The notes under the pieces: model-generated
Seen by the model: the letters and a program-made list of their open reading frames with translations, nothing else
Database searches by the model: none
What the model was told of the DNA's origin: nothing
Shown here: positions 45,201-56,799 of the stretch, piece by piece
Layout of the letters: the number at the start of each line of letters is the position of its first letter
Position numbering within the stretch: the stretch's first letter is position 1
Program-made: the position numbers and the translations under genes
Source: Azorinus chamasolen
Lineage: Eukaryota; Mollusca; Bivalvia; Cardiida; Solecurtidae
Length of the DNA: 64,000 nucleotides
Direction: 5' to 3'
Assembly (NCBI GenBank): GCA_963576725.1
Contig: OY755243.1
Span: 41,029,243-41,093,242, forward strand

Positions 45201-45248
45201 GGAGTGTGCCATGAAGTTTCATCAGGTACATATATACAGTTAGTGATC

Positions 45249-46056
45249 ATTTCATCCTCTATAAACACTATTCATGCCTTTGCAAACAGATAAGACCCTG
45301 ATCAGATGGCTCCTAGACAGAAAAGAAGCATACCATACTTTGGGAATAATTGGCCGAGGTTAATAATTGGCCTATTTTGCCACCAGGTACGAAAGTGCGA
45401 AAATTTAACACACCAAAATATATCCGTGACAAACAAATAACACTTTCTCGCCGATATGAAACTGATCCATTGTACACACACACAGATTATCACCTAATTA
45501 ATTTGTGGCAGATACACAAACAGCGATTACAGCGATATTACTTGAGCATTTAATCACTGCTTTCTTGTATAGTTAGTGAGCAATTCAATCATTTACACAC
45601 ACACATCGGAAACAAATTACACTTAGGTGATATACCTTATACTCACCGTTTTATCCCGAGAATTAGACATGACCGGAAATAGCATTTTCCTACTTCTAGT
45701 ATTTCCGTTTTAACAATAACAACTTAAATACTTGAAATTTAACCAAAGGTAGAATAATCTTTTCTACTTTTGATTCTTATATGTGTTTATTTATTGCCTC
45801 TTTAATCCCAGAATGGCGAAAATTAAACTGACCAAAATAAAACACAGGCATTTTGAAGCAAAGTGGCGAAAATATCACAGCACCAATTATTCCCAAAGTA
45901 CGGTATCGGACAGCTAGGAGCCATTTGATCAGGGTCTGCTCTGTTTGCTTATGACATTATATAGATCAAATCCTACAATTGTCATCTATGTTAAGTTGAT
46001 GAATATTCATGAAGTGATCATTTCATGCATAAATGTGTATGAAGGAAAGGGTTGAT
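45249..46056. mobile_element. P2 MITE split by the CTTTGGGAATAATTGG MITE
   Basis: The hairpin left arm ends GGCTCCTAGACAG; after the insertion it resumes CAGCTAGGAGCCATTTGATC. Confidence 0.7.
45338..45898. mobile_element. TA-flanked MITE with CTTTGGGAATAATTGG termini
   Basis: Perfect 16-bp inverted ends CTTTGGGAATAATTGG, TA on each side (45336-45337, 45899-45900). The 561-bp element interrupts the hairpin of a P2-type MITE. Frames of about 65 codons inside show no family. Confidence 0.8.
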
Positions 46057-47007
46057 AAAGGTTTAATTTTAAGGTATATTCCCAAGTATAGGTCTTTAAT
46101 TGAAATTTTATATTTTCTAATGAACAGAGGAGTACATATTGTATTTACTGTGCAAATGTTTTATATTTTAGATATTGTAAACCTTTATCCCGTCGAAATT
46201 AATGTCTGCTCAAATACTGATATAAAGCAAGATTTTCGTAACTTGGATCATTCAAGTTTTTGAGAAACTGTTGGCTGAGTCGGTGTCAAACAGCTTCGAT
46301 CCTAGTGAGACAATAAGTACTTGGCATTTCATCTGGATCTAAGCTTTTTGCAAGTGATGGTTAAGTTGCGATGAACAGGATAAGGGTTAATAGTCCTCAA
46401 TGGTTTAGATTTATCCGATGAAATGTTAGTATTAGGGGCAAATATGTAGCCATACTTAGTGAAAATTAGCTTTAGTGATCTTAAGGTCTTTCTGTTTGAA
46501 GGTGAGGGAATATTTAGGGATTACTTTGAATACATATTTTTATGATACTTAGGGATCACTTTTTCATTGTCTGTCATGCTTTTTTCACTCTTCTACCAGG
46601 TGAGCTGAGGTGACACACATGTTCTTTCAAAGATTATTGTTAAACTTCGGCATAATAAGAATTTTAGTTAGTTGGAAACAAAATGAAGTATAACTTCAGG
46701 TTAGGAATAAATATTGAAAACATAGTTATTAAACCTGTATAACAAATATCTTAAAAAATAAACAGTTAAAAACTAATTAGAAATGAAATTCTGCCAGAAA
46801 TTTACTGCTTTCAAGACAAGGGTTAGGTAATGAAATTTCATGCATTGCTCAACTTAGGAATACATGTAGTTGACAGTATTTCAGTTAACAGCCACCAATT
46901 AATTTTGTCCCACACCATTGTATATGGACCCTGAAATGATTTCAGCTGCTTGACTCTCTTAATGGTGAAGGGAATACTCCTGATAGTACTCTGATGTCAA
47001 TAGTGTA
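46057..47007. other. No recognised gene
   Basis: A P5 hairpin at 46290-46350 and a HINE-like 3' word (GAGGTGACACACATGTTC) at 46608. Otherwise AT-rich DNA. Confidence 0.35.
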
Positions 47008-47249
47008 TTAACCCTTTCCCTCATATAAATGTGTTTCCACTCATTTTCAAACAGAATAGCTAACTATTTGTAGAATCTTTGGAATCAGACCACAATTATT
47101 CCACAATGTGAACAGAGCAGTCTGATCAGACTGCTCCTATAGGAGCCATCTGATCTGGATCTACTCTGTTTAAAAATGTATTGTTATCGGGTAACAGAGA
47201 AAAGCAGCCTCATGTGAACTCAAATTAACTTTCTGATGTGAAGGGTTAA
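47008..47249. mobile_element. P2 MITE
   Basis: Hairpin GACTGCTCCTATAGGAGCCATC; right TTAA shared with P1. Confidence 0.72.
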
Positions 47250-47476
47250 CCCTTTCCTCCATAAATACACCTTTCTATGCCACTGTAAAAGTCACCTGTT
47301 GAAACCATTGTGATGAATAGAGGAATTGCTCCTATAGGAGCAAATGCTCTATTTATCACAATGGTTTCAAACTACAAAATTCTAAAAAAAAATCCTTTTC
47401 TCTAGTTAATGCTCCTTTTCGGTAGATTTATTCAAAGTGGTTGGATCTAAAAATAGCCTATGAGGGAATGGGTTAA
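47246..47476. mobile_element. P1 MITE
   Basis: Full length; shares its left TTAA with a P2 copy ending at 47249. Confidence 0.87.
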
Positions 47477-47490
47477 ATATGTTCTGAAGA

Positions 47491-47676
47491 ATGTTCAATG
47501 CCAAACCCCAAGTTGACCTCAGCCACTATTCCTACATCTACGATACGAAAATGATGTTATTGTGGATGATCATGTTTGTTATTTTACTTTTAGAAATGTT
47601 GTGTTCTTTCGAAGGATTTATCACAATGAAAAGGTTGAAACGTGAACTGCCATTTTGTTTCATTACTAAGTGTTAA
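47491..47676 (+). CDS. Weak small ORF with one membrane segment
   Basis: A 61-codon frame in non-repeat DNA between a P1 copy (ends 47476) and a P2 copy (starts 47686). It predicts a polar N-terminus, a hydrophobic segment of about 20 residues (about 21-40) and a basic C-terminus. No splice signals or family were recognised. Confidence 0.15.
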   Translation: MFNAKPQVDLSHYSYIYDTKMMLLWMIMFVILLLEMLCSFEGFITMKRLKRELPFCFITKC

Positions 47677-47685
47677 TAGTTCTTA

Positions 47686-47915
47686 TTAACTCTTTACTCC
47701 ATAAATACGCCTTCCTATGCCTTTGCAAACAGAGTAGACCCAGATCAGACCGCTCCTGTAGGAGCCGTGTGATCATTGTTTGCTCCATTTGCTAATGATG
47801 TAATATAGATATGACCAAATTTCCTTCGTCCATGTGCTATTATATCAATCTAATCAATATTCATAAGATCATGATTTCTTGCATGAAATTGAATATTCAT
47901 GGAGTAAAGGGTTAA
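47686..47915. mobile_element. P2 MITE
   Basis: TTAA ends; hairpin CGCTCCTGTAGGAGCCG. Confidence 0.8.
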
Positions 47916-47931
47916 AAGTCCAGTTAAACTG

Positions 47932-48111
47932 CCCTTTTACTTCATGAATTCAGTTTAATAATGGCAAACAAATACAGCAGGAATGGTTGCCGTTGGTCAC
48001 AACAGAAACTAGAATCAGATCTAGATTTCCATAAGCATACAGAGTAGACCCTGGATCAAGATCTCTGTTTGCAAATGTTTAAAAAGCTGTATATATGGAG
48101 TAAAAGGTTAA
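47932..48111. mobile_element. P2 MITE, apex deleted
   Basis: AT-rich arm and GAGTAGACCCTGGATCAAGA; hairpin lost. Confidence 0.55.
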
Positions 48112-48207
48112 GAATAAACATACAATTCATAGATAATTTCCTACACTTTAATGTAAATGAAATGAACATTGTTTTACATCGTATGTGAATCTTTTTTCCT
48201 CATTCAG

Positions 48208-48393
48208 TCACAGAACTGCATGTATACATGTACTGTGACTTTGTTATCTTGTGCATTTACCTTTATTTGTAGTGGTATGTTTTACTTGCTGTTAGGATTT
48301 ATTTTATGGCTCCAAGTGCTTTATTTTCTTTTTTGTTTTGTTTTTAATTGTTGGCTAATATGGATACTTTCAGCAGTAGAGTTAATGAAGTAA
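48208..48393 (+). CDS. Weak candidate exon, hydrophobic peptide
   Basis: The pyrimidine-rich acceptor TCTTTTTTCCTCATTCAG ends at 48207. An in-frame stretch of 61 codons follows, predicting two or three membrane segments (rich in F, L, W and C) and a stop at 48393. T-rich DNA gives such peptides by chance, so this is a weak call. It sits between MITEs with no repeat signature of its own. Confidence 0.18.
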   Translation, partial: SQNCMYTCTVTLLSCAFTFICSGMFYLLLGFILWLQVLYFLFCFVFNCWLIWILSAVELMK

Positions 48394-48770
48394 TTAACTA
48401 GCAGGAAGTTGTAAATTGTCTCTGTCCAGTAAATAGTGCTATGTATTGTCCAAGATTCCCACCGACAGATGTTTTTGCTGTAGAAAGATATCAACTCTTT
48501 AAATGTTGAAATTTCAAAATGGAATGCCCCATTTTGTATGAAAGGCTATATATATAGTTGTTTTGAATGAGTGTACATGACAAACAGTGCAGACCCTGAT
48601 AAGTGTGTTCTTCCAGCAATCCTCTGATCTGGGTCTACACTAGCAAATACGAGTACATTTGTTTTCCCAGCATTCATAGTGTTTATCTATATGGGCTGTA
48701 GTTTTACTGTTCTGTGAATGTTCAAGATGTTTGCAATGTTAGATAACTAATTACATGTACATTATTGTTT

Positions 48771-48989
48771 TTAACCCATTCCCTCATATTGACGCCTCTG
48801 CAATAGTCACCTGTTGAAACCATTGTGATGAATAGAGCATTTGCTCCAATAGGAGCAAATGCTCTATTTATCACAATGGTTTCAAACTACAAAATTCTAA
48901 CGTTTTTCTTTTCTCTAGTTAATGCTCCTTTTTGGTAGATTTATTCAAAGTGGTCTGATCTAAAAATAGCCTATGAGGTAATGGGTTAA
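48771..48989. mobile_element. P1 MITE
   Basis: Full length; apex GCTCCAATAGGAGC. Confidence 0.87.
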
Positions 48990-49035
48990 GTGTCAAATAT
49001 AATTATTTGGAATGTATGAAACAAAAAGCACTGTC

Positions 49036-49110
49036 ATTGCAAACAGTATACACCCAGATCAGAGGGCTCATAGAGGAACCCTCTGTTCAAGGTCTGCACT
49101 GTTTGTCATG
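49036..49110. mobile_element. P6 hairpin
   Basis: GCAAACAGTATACACCCAGA arm with GGGCTCATAGAGGAACCC apex. Confidence 0.45.
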
Positions 49111-49510
49111 TACACTCTTCTGACATTTTACTCCGTAGAGATGCCTTTTGGTACCTTTGCAAACAGAGTAGATCTAGATGGCTCTGACGTTAGTTAATAT
49201 GGATTAAAGGGTCAAACCTTTTATACTGAACGGACTGCACGTTAAACAATGATGGCTCATTCCACTTTGAATATTTTAGCCTTCAAAGACATCATGCTAC
49301 ACCACATGTTGTGGGAATCGTAACTTTTGTAAATGTTAACACAGGCTAAACTCTAGCCTGCAAGGAATGAATTAGTGGGAAATTAATCACTACGGTAAAC
49401 ATGTTATTTGTCTGATACTCTTAGGTTACCAGGTTTTCAGATTGCCTCACATGATTTGCTTGTGTTTGAACATCATTATAGACCTGAATAAATGTTGCTG
49501 TTTCTTTCAG

Positions 49511-49602
49511 ATCAATATGATTGGGACAGCAGACTGTGGTCTGAATTTGATAAATATTTCATCAATGTTTTATTGTCCAAATGTCCGATTTCATGTCATT
49601 AG
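49511..49602 (+). CDS. Candidate terminal coding exon, unidentified
   Basis: The acceptor GCTGTTTCTTTCAG ends at 49510. Read in phase with two leading bases, the exon encodes 29 residues then TAG. The peptide starts QYDWDSRLWSEFDKYF and is rich in W, D and Y, a composition unlike translated MITE sequence. A second frame is also open for 31 codons, so the reading frame is not certain. It lies in a repeat-poor interval (49111-49899). The gene is unknown; it could share a transcription unit with the exon at 41426, but phases do not obviously match. Confidence 0.33.
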
Positions 49603-49899
49603 ATGAATATTTCAACTTCCTTTCTCGCAACACAACCTTTCTTTTAATTCTCGTCTCTGCATGACTTTAACAGTTTCGAAATTTAAGAACATACGACGAA
49701 ATTCAGTGTACATTTTTGGTGGGTTTTTTTACCCAATGTAGAATTTGTATGTTTTATTGTATTTTCATCAACTGTGTACATGTATTTGGAATGAATCTCG
49801 TTTTCAATTTGAGGAGTGTGCTAGAAATCTTCATGATGGTTGTCAATTTGGAAAATAATTTATTCAACTAACAGCTTAGACCCTGATCAACTGCTTGCT

Positions 49900-50149
49900 T
49901 TAACCCTTTCCTTCATATAAACAACTTTCATGCATTTGCAAACACAGTAGACCCAGATCAGACAGCTCCTGTAGGAGATTTATGATCAGGGTCTGCTCTG
50001 TTTAGCAAATGGAACCTTTATAGATCCGTTTCTTTAGTTTCTAAAATGGCTACAATTTTCCACCTTCCGTATTTCATTAAAGCTATTTTGTCAATGAATA
50101 TTCTGTAGGTATTGCTATTTGGACTAAATTAAGAACAGGGAAAGGATTA
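49900..50149. mobile_element. P2 MITE
   Basis: Hairpin CAGCTCCTGTAGGAG; right end GAACAGGGAAAGG. Confidence 0.72.
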
Positions 50150-50171
50150 CAAGACCTGATCAATTGGTCTC

Positions 50172-50400
50172 TTTTACCCTTTCCTCCATATATACACCTT
50201 TCTACGCCTCTGTAAAAATCACCAGTTGAAACCATTGTGATAAATAGAGCATTTGCTGCTATAGGAGCAAATGCTCGGTTTATCACAATGGTTTCAAACT
50301 ACAAAATTCTAACATTTTCCTTTTCTGTAGTTAATGCTTCTTTTGGGTAGATTCATTCAAAGAGGTTGGGTCTAAAATAGCCTATGGAGGAAAGGGTTAA
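50172..50400. mobile_element. P1 MITE
   Basis: Full length; the left terminus has lost part of TTAA; apex GCTGCTATAGGAGC. Confidence 0.84.
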
Positions 50401-50499
50401 AAGAAGCATTGGTCTGGGTCTGCAATGTTTGCTAAGTACTTTATAGGGCTACTAGGTATATATCGTAAGTGCATTTTGAATATTGATTACTGAGTATGA

Positions 50500-50782
50500 T
50501 TAAGGGAACCTTTTGTCATGGCAATTGCTGTAGAAATAGATCTAAATAATTCAATGTAAAATTGCTTTGACCGAAACTAGAACCCGATCTACATCATGCC
50601 ATATGCACACGGCAGACCCTGATCATGTGGCTCTTATAGGTGCTGTCTCATCTTGGTCTACTCTGTTTGCAAAGGCATGAAAAGGCTTTTATAAATATTA
50701 AAAATTATTATTTAAAAAAAAAAATCAGGTAATGAATATTCATGATGTCATCATTTCTTACATGAATATTGAACAGGTTAAT
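50500..50782. mobile_element. P2 MITE, composite
   Basis: Hairpin TGGCTCTTATAGGTGCTG; AT-rich arms on both sides. Confidence 0.5.
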
Positions 50783-51218
50783 GATATCTACTCCCGCCTC
50801 TCCAACTGTGTGTAATGCTGAGCAAGTCAGTTCAGCACCATCTTGATAACTTTACATGAAACCAATATAGTAGCAAATAGTGTAGACCCTGGTCAAAATG
50901 CTCATTCAGGAGCAACTTCATCTCGCACCTAACTATTTGTTGAAGTTTGTCTGTCCGAATATTTGGGATAGTTAGTGTAACGTTTGTCTGAAGTACGTTT
51001 TGTACTTTCTGTTTGTATCCGGTTACTTCCAATAAACACCTGACATTTTCATTGTGATTTATGACTTAAGCTCTTAAGTATTTTCTACAACCTCTTATAT
51101 TTATAGATCTGAATATACATGTAGATGAGATTATGAACATAAAGATATGCAGATTTCTGTTACATACATTTTGTTGTAGTGTAAAATGTTTTAGAAATGA
51201 CTCCTGCTTTAACTTTAA

Positions 51219-51451
51219 GCCTTTGCCTTGGGAATATTTATATAAGAATTGACAACTTCATAAAATTTCATAAATTGAATTTCTACCATGGCCAATGAAA
51301 AGGATTTGTGTGCCATCCGAAACTAGAATCTGGTTTATGTTATCCCATAAGCAAACAGAGCAGATTCCAAATTGATGGCTCCTATCTGATCTTGGTCCTT
51401 TTTCTCTCTTTGCAAAGGCATTATAAGCACAATTGTGAAGTAAAGGGTTAA
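51219..51451. mobile_element. P2 MITE, worn
   Basis: Right end AAGTAAAGGGTTAA; hairpin partly deleted. Confidence 0.55.
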
Positions 51452-51680
51452 ATAAGTTCAATGAGAAAAATGTCTTCAGGTTTATGCAGACAGTGTAGAC
51501 CTAGATCATGACCTCAAAGATACAGTATTTGATCAGGGTCTGCATTGTTTTATGCTTAATATCAGCTTCCACTGTATTTTAGCTTTATCTCAACAAACAG
51601 TTTAGTGTTGTGTCTCTGCATAATGCTGAAGTCATATTTTCCAATGGCTTTAACCGCATATCACTTTGAGTGCAGGAAAA

Positions 51681-51770
51681 AAATGTTCTGGCATTTGCAA
51701 ACAGTGTAGACCCAGCTTTCAAGGCAGCTAGCGGAGCTGTCATATCAGGGTCTGCACTGTTTGTCATTCA
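51681..51770. mobile_element. P6 hairpin
   Basis: GTGTAGACCCAGCTTTCAAG arm, GCAGCTAGCGGAGCTG apex. Confidence 0.45.
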
Positions 51771-51820
51771 AAATCCTTTGGCAAATTAAATCCTTTTAAA
51801 CTGATTGGACTCTGCTGTTG

Positions 51821-52070
51821 TTAACCCTTTCCCTCATATAAACGCGTTTTCACACATTTGCAAATAGAGTAGACCCAGATCAGACGGCTCCTTTAGGAGC
51901 CCTCTGATCAGGGTCTGCTCTGTTTGCTATAAGAAATTGATATATCTGGTTCCTTGCTTTCTAAAATGTCTACAAGGTTCCACCTTCCATGTTTCTTTAT
52001 AACTATTTTGTGAATGAATATTCAGTAGGTATTGAAATTTGGAATAAATATAGAACAGGGAAAGGCTTAA
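51821..52070. mobile_element. P2 MITE
   Basis: TTAA ends; hairpin GACGGCTCCTTTAGGAGCCCTC. Confidence 0.8.
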
Positions 52071-52282
52071 ACGGTGATGGACCATTCCATTTTGAAAATT
52101 TAGTATTCAGAGGACAATATTATTATGTTCAAGTTGATACCTGACAGTGTGCAACAGATAAGATTAATGTAATGAAATTGCTTCAGCCAATTTTCAATGT
52201 TGTCCATGGATTGATAATTATTTTCAACTCATCATTTTATGAAATGGTAGTTTAGACAATCAAATAATACTCTGTGGAACGT

Positions 52283-52492
52283 TCATAACCCTTTCAGTGT
52301 GGAAAATGAGTCTTTAATATCATTTGCAAACAGTGTAGACCAAGATGAGAGGACTCCTCAGCAGGGTCTGCACTGTTTGTCATGTCACACTTAACTTAAA
52401 AGACATATCCCTGAATATTGATAATAAGCTTAACCTGTTTGAAAATTTGGATAGTCCATTTGAAATTGCTGTGTTGAAAGGGTTCCTTTATG
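52283..52492. mobile_element. P6 MITE (TGTAGACCCAGATGAGAGG type)
   Basis: Ends ACCCTTTCAGTGTGG and TGTTGAAAGGGTT. The hairpin GCAAACAGTGTAGACCAAGA is short-looped. Related copies are at 54028-54235, 39745-39870, 49036-49110 and 51681-51770. Confidence 0.6.
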
Positions 52493-52631
52493 CTTATGGT
52501 ATAGTTCCATGTCTGTGTATTGTCTTTAACCGATTTGTGATTAGTCAAAAAACATGTTTGCATGGCAACGTTACATATTATGGCTATAAATGAGATTTTC
52601 AAAATTGTCCATTTGAGCTACTGTTATCTTT

Positions 52632-52789
52632 TTAACCCTTTCCTCCATAAATACGCCTCTGTAAAAACACCTGTTGAAACCATTGTGATATATAGAGCAT
52701 TTGCTCCTATAGGAGCAAATGCTCTATTTATTACAATGGTTTCAAACTACAAAATACTAAAGTTTTCCTTTTCTCTAGTTAATGCTCCA
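52632..52789. mobile_element. P1 MITE, right end lost
   Basis: Left terminus and hairpin intact; sequence leaves the consensus after TTAATGCTCC. Confidence 0.78.
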
Positions 52790-53062
52790 TTGTTGTTTCA
52801 GTCAAAAAGCTAAGATAGGAATAAGATATATAAACAAAACTTTAGAAACATATAGATTGTACAGAGACAAAGGTTTGGTTAAATGGAAAAAAATGTTTTT
52901 TGCATGATAACTTTACATAGGAATAAAATATAAGGACCAAACATTGTGTACAGACAACTTGCATACATGGTGACTAATGATGGGATTACCATTTGAAGGG
53001 AATGGGTATCAAGGTCACTGTTACTTAAAATAGAAGCATGGTTTCTGTCTGATAAATTAATA

Positions 53063-53125
53063 GACCTCTGGGTCTACTCTGTTTGCAAATATGTGAAAAC
53101 ACATTTATATGAGGGAAAGGGTTAA
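53063..53125. mobile_element. P2 MITE fragment
   Basis: Right hairpin arm and terminus only. Confidence 0.5.
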
Positions 53126-54027
53126 GACAAGGTTTTACTGTACTTTGTTTTATTGCAGTAGCTCTGTAATTCTGATAAAAGAAACTTGAAATATTAAAGG
53201 TCGAAAATTATGAGTCAACATTTTCTGCATGAACCTTACAGTATACAAGGGTTAAAATCTGTATTTTTGAGATAAGCTGTTTTCTAGTGTTTGCAAACTC
53301 TGTAGACCCAGATCACCACAAGCGTTAGAAAACAGGGATCTGATCAGTCAACAGCATGTGTCACTCTTCGGCATCTTTAATTAGTGAGTGTAGACCCTAA
53401 TCTAAATCGGAAAAGCAGCTGATCAGGATGGACAGTGTTGCATGCCTATGCTCTATTGTTTACTTGAGAAAGACATATTTACTCTGTAATAGTTGTCTAA
53501 TCAGGGTCCACTTTGCTCTGCATATGGATCTGATTCTACAGTTTCTGCCATGACAGAAAATTACCCTTTTCATGTGCAGTTATGAAAACTATTAAAGCTA
53601 ATCAATATTCATTATGTCATTTTTTATGGTTTGATCTCGGTCTGCACTATTTGCCTAAGTTTGTCTGTCAGAATACTTAAGGTAGTTAGTATATATATAT
53701 GTGTGTGTCAAAGATGCTGCATTCAAAAGCAGCAACCTATGTTGATCCACACTGTTCTTCAAAGATAAAACTCAAAAGATTCTGTTCTTATTATAACCTA
53801 GATATCAATAGTTAAATGATTAAGACTTGTTTTTACTTCTGTTGAATTTTATAAAGTGGAATGTTCTACTATATTTTAGCTTTAGAACCCATTCCTTATC
53901 AAAAGATTAAATGTTCTATAGAAATTTGAATGATGAACAGTGCAGACACTGTTCAGATGACTTCTCCAAGAGTCTACCCTGTTTATAAATGCCAGTTAAC
54001 TTGTTTCTCGCATTCAGGGTTAAGATT

Positions 54028-54235
54028 AAACCTTACAGTGCTGGGCATGAGTCACTTATGTCCTTTGCAAACAGTGTAGACCCAGATGAGAGGGCTCCTA
54101 GAGGAGCCCTCTCATCAAGATCTGCACTGTTTGACATATTACACTTTAGAAAAATCCCTAAATATTCATCATAATCTTGACCAGTTTGGATTTTGGAATA
54201 GTCCATTTGAAAATTCAGCATTGTAAGGGTTGAGA
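54028..54235. mobile_element. P6 MITE
   Basis: Hairpin GAGAGGGCTCCTAGAGGAGC and complement; right end AGCATTGTAAGGGTTG. Confidence 0.65.
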
Positions 54236-54553
54236 GTAATCATTTTAATTGTAGAATTCTTACAGACCGTAATTTCCGATCTATTTTTTTTTCTGTTTGA
54301 TTCTTTGTTGTCTTTTGTTTTTTTATAACTGTTAATATAAACAACTGGAGAGTTGAAGACTGTACAGAAAAGTATTTCAAATGGGAAATAAAAATATGGA
54401 TTTAATAACATTGAGTCTGTGTGTGTGTTTTCCCTATGACTATATGGGTCTATACTTCCATATGATTTTCCTGATAGATGTTTTATTTACTTACACTGCA
54501 GTCACACATAGCATTTGACAACTGCTCTGTCTACTACAATGTTTGTAAAGGTA

Positions 54554-54755
54554 TTAACCCATTCCCTCATATTGACGACTCTGTAAAAGTCACTTTGTGA
54601 AAGCATTGTGATAAATAGAGCATTTGCTCCTATAGGAGCAAATGCTCTATTTATCTCAATGGTTTCGCAGTACAAAATTCTAAAGTTTTCCTTTTCTCTA
54701 GTTAATGCTTCTTTTCGGTAGATTCATTCAAAGAGGTTGGATCTAAAAATAGCCT
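54554..54755. mobile_element. P1 MITE, right terminus altered
   Basis: Hairpin intact; after AAAAATAGCCTA the consensus end is replaced by a tract containing GGCATATTTATGGAGTA. Confidence 0.78.
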
Positions 54756-54781
54756 AATACATGTAGGCATATTTATGGAGT

Positions 54782-55769
54782 ACATGACATTTTGATGGAA
54801 GTCTTTGTTATTAAATTGAGACTGGTATTGAGACCATAACAGGTCTTAGCTGAAGGTCTTGTAAACCAAAACTCAGTGAATGCTTTTGCATACCAAAATG
54901 GTTGTGAAAATATTTCCAGTTAGCTACCAATTGTCAACAGATTGTGAACTAGTTGCTGGCATTTGGTATCAGTAACTTGCCAATCATTTGCTGATTGGTT
55001 GCTACAGTTCTGGTTGTTTGAAGTCACTTATTGGATGTAAGCGATGTGTGACCAGGGTCCATGCTTATTAAGCTTTTTAGTTGAGTCTGAGTTTGTTCTC
55101 AAACTTTTGATTGGTCATATTTGAGCCAAAGGCTCAAATCTTACCAATCAAAAACTTGAGAACGAACTCGGACTCTACTAACAAGTTTCATAAGCATGGA
55201 TACTGGCCTTACTTATAAAAACCAGCAAAAATAAATTCTATGAACATGTGGTTGTGTAAAGCATGGCAAGTGTCAGTAATTGCAACCAACTGACATACAT
55301 GTACTAAGCTATTCCAATACATCTCCTCATGTAGGCTACTAAGGCTACCCACATAACACCACAGGAAATTAGAACATCAATTTCTTTTTGTGAAGAATAT
55401 TGAACAAACAATTTTGAAAAATTCATCCAATTTTCTATAAACAAATATAAGGTTTACTTTACTAGGTGCAACCACTGATAAAGATCATTTAATCGTGTTA
55501 TGTTGGTTACATATACATACATGTATAAAATCTCTACCTTTTCCTAATATATGTAAGGTTACACTGAGCATATGCAATGAGCGGGTTTCTTGGCGAAAAT
55601 CTCCCAATTGGGCTTTATTCTTTTGCACCTCAGTGATTCCATTTTAAGTCCATTCTTATTTTCAGTCATACCCTCAAACCAAAGGACCCATTTTGGATCT
55701 TTTCCATGTTGCCTGTACTATAAAGTATATTTATCTCTAATGTTAACTAAAAAGATTCTCCAATGTGGA
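54782..55769. other. No recognised gene
   Basis: Apart from foldback P4 (55058-55200), no repeat or gene is supported. An acceptor-like TTATTTTCAG ends at 55666, followed by 24 open codons, without a donor. Confidence 0.3.
55058..55200. repeat. Foldback P4, copy 1
   Basis: Arms TCCATGCTTAT...TTTTAGTTGAGTCTGAGTT and their complement surround the apex GAGCCAAAGGCTC. A second copy is at 63231-63373 and a weaker relative at about 7685-7800. Confidence 0.8.
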
Positions 55770-55864
55770 TAGCGTTCTGTTTTATTTTCACCTTGCTTTG
55801 AGCAACCACCTGCCCTAAATACCAATTAATACAATTTAGTGGTCGTTATAGAGAGTTTTACTGT
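55770..55864. mobile_element. P3 MITE, right half
   Basis: From GCGTTCTGTTTTATTTTCAC to the right terminus GAGAGTTTTACTG. Confidence 0.7.
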
Positions 55865-55974
55865 ACTATATTTATCTCTAAAGTTAACTATAAAGATTTT
55901 CCAATGTTTTGCCAGGCCCCTGATCTACATCTACACTGTAATGCCAGTGCATGCGTGTCGTGAATTCAAAGAGT

Positions 55975-56796
55975 AACTAGAGGTATTTGTCACAAAAACC
56001 GATGTCTCCCCTCTAATAAAAACAATATGTAAAGGGAAATCACTAAAAATGTTATGGACTTGATGATACTTCCCCTCATTATGCGCTTTCCACACCATAT
56101 TTTTCAAGAAGAAAATGGTTAACAGCTAATAACTCCAAAAATATTGATACCAGAGTTATGGCCCTTGTGCATGACACTTACTTTCATCATGCCCTTTCCA
56201 TAAATAAAATGTCATTCCAATAGCATCAGTCGAACAGGAGTTATTGATTGGCTAAAAAATGTAGCAAAGGGCAATAACTCCAAAAGTATTGAAGCCAGAG
56301 TTATGGCCCTTGTTCATGACACTTTCTCTCATCATGCTCTTTCCATGTATGAAGTTTCAATACAATGGCAAGAGCCATGTAGGAGTTATCGTCCTGACAA
56401 GAAAGCGTTAAACAAATGTACAAGGGGCAATAACTCTAAATTTAGTGAAGCCCGATCAAAAAGGATCTTATGCATGACACTTTCTCTTATCATGATCTTT
56501 CTATGTATGAAGTTTCAATCCAATGGCATGAGCCATATAGGAGTTATCGTCTGGACAAAAAAGTGTGAATTTTTTTACAAGGGGCAATAACTCCTATATT
56601 AGTGAAGCCAGAGTTATGGACCTTGTGCATGACACTTCCTCTCATTATGCTCTGTCCATATATGAAGTTTCAATCAACTGGCATCAGGCATATTTAAATT
56701 ATCATCCGGACAAAAAGTGACAGACGGACGGACGGACAGACAACTCTCACGAAAACAATTATGTCTCCCCCATATAAATATGGGGGGAGACATAAT
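55975..56796 (-). mobile_element. Pearl/HINE-like element, family M, copy 3 (reverse)
   Basis: In reverse orientation: AACTAGAGG...GATGTCTCCCC at the left, and GGACGGACGGACAGACAAC microsatellite plus ATGTCTCCCCCATATAAATA at the right. It has about 4 core units. Confidence 0.76.
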
Positions 56797-56799
56797 AAA

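Noticed and set aside
45350..45553. 67-codon plus-strand frame
   Set aside because: It is wholly inside the TA-flanked MITE at 45338-45898; an overlapping minus-strand frame is equally open.
53989..54174. Plus-strand 61-codon frame rich in DPDERAPRGAL-type peptide
   Set aside because: The peptide is the translation of the P6/P2 hairpin arm; related frames appear at 6349, 49012 and 51585.
55667..55740. Possible exon after acceptor TTATTTTCAG
   Set aside because: It has only 24 open codons, with no convincing donor or stop context and no family.
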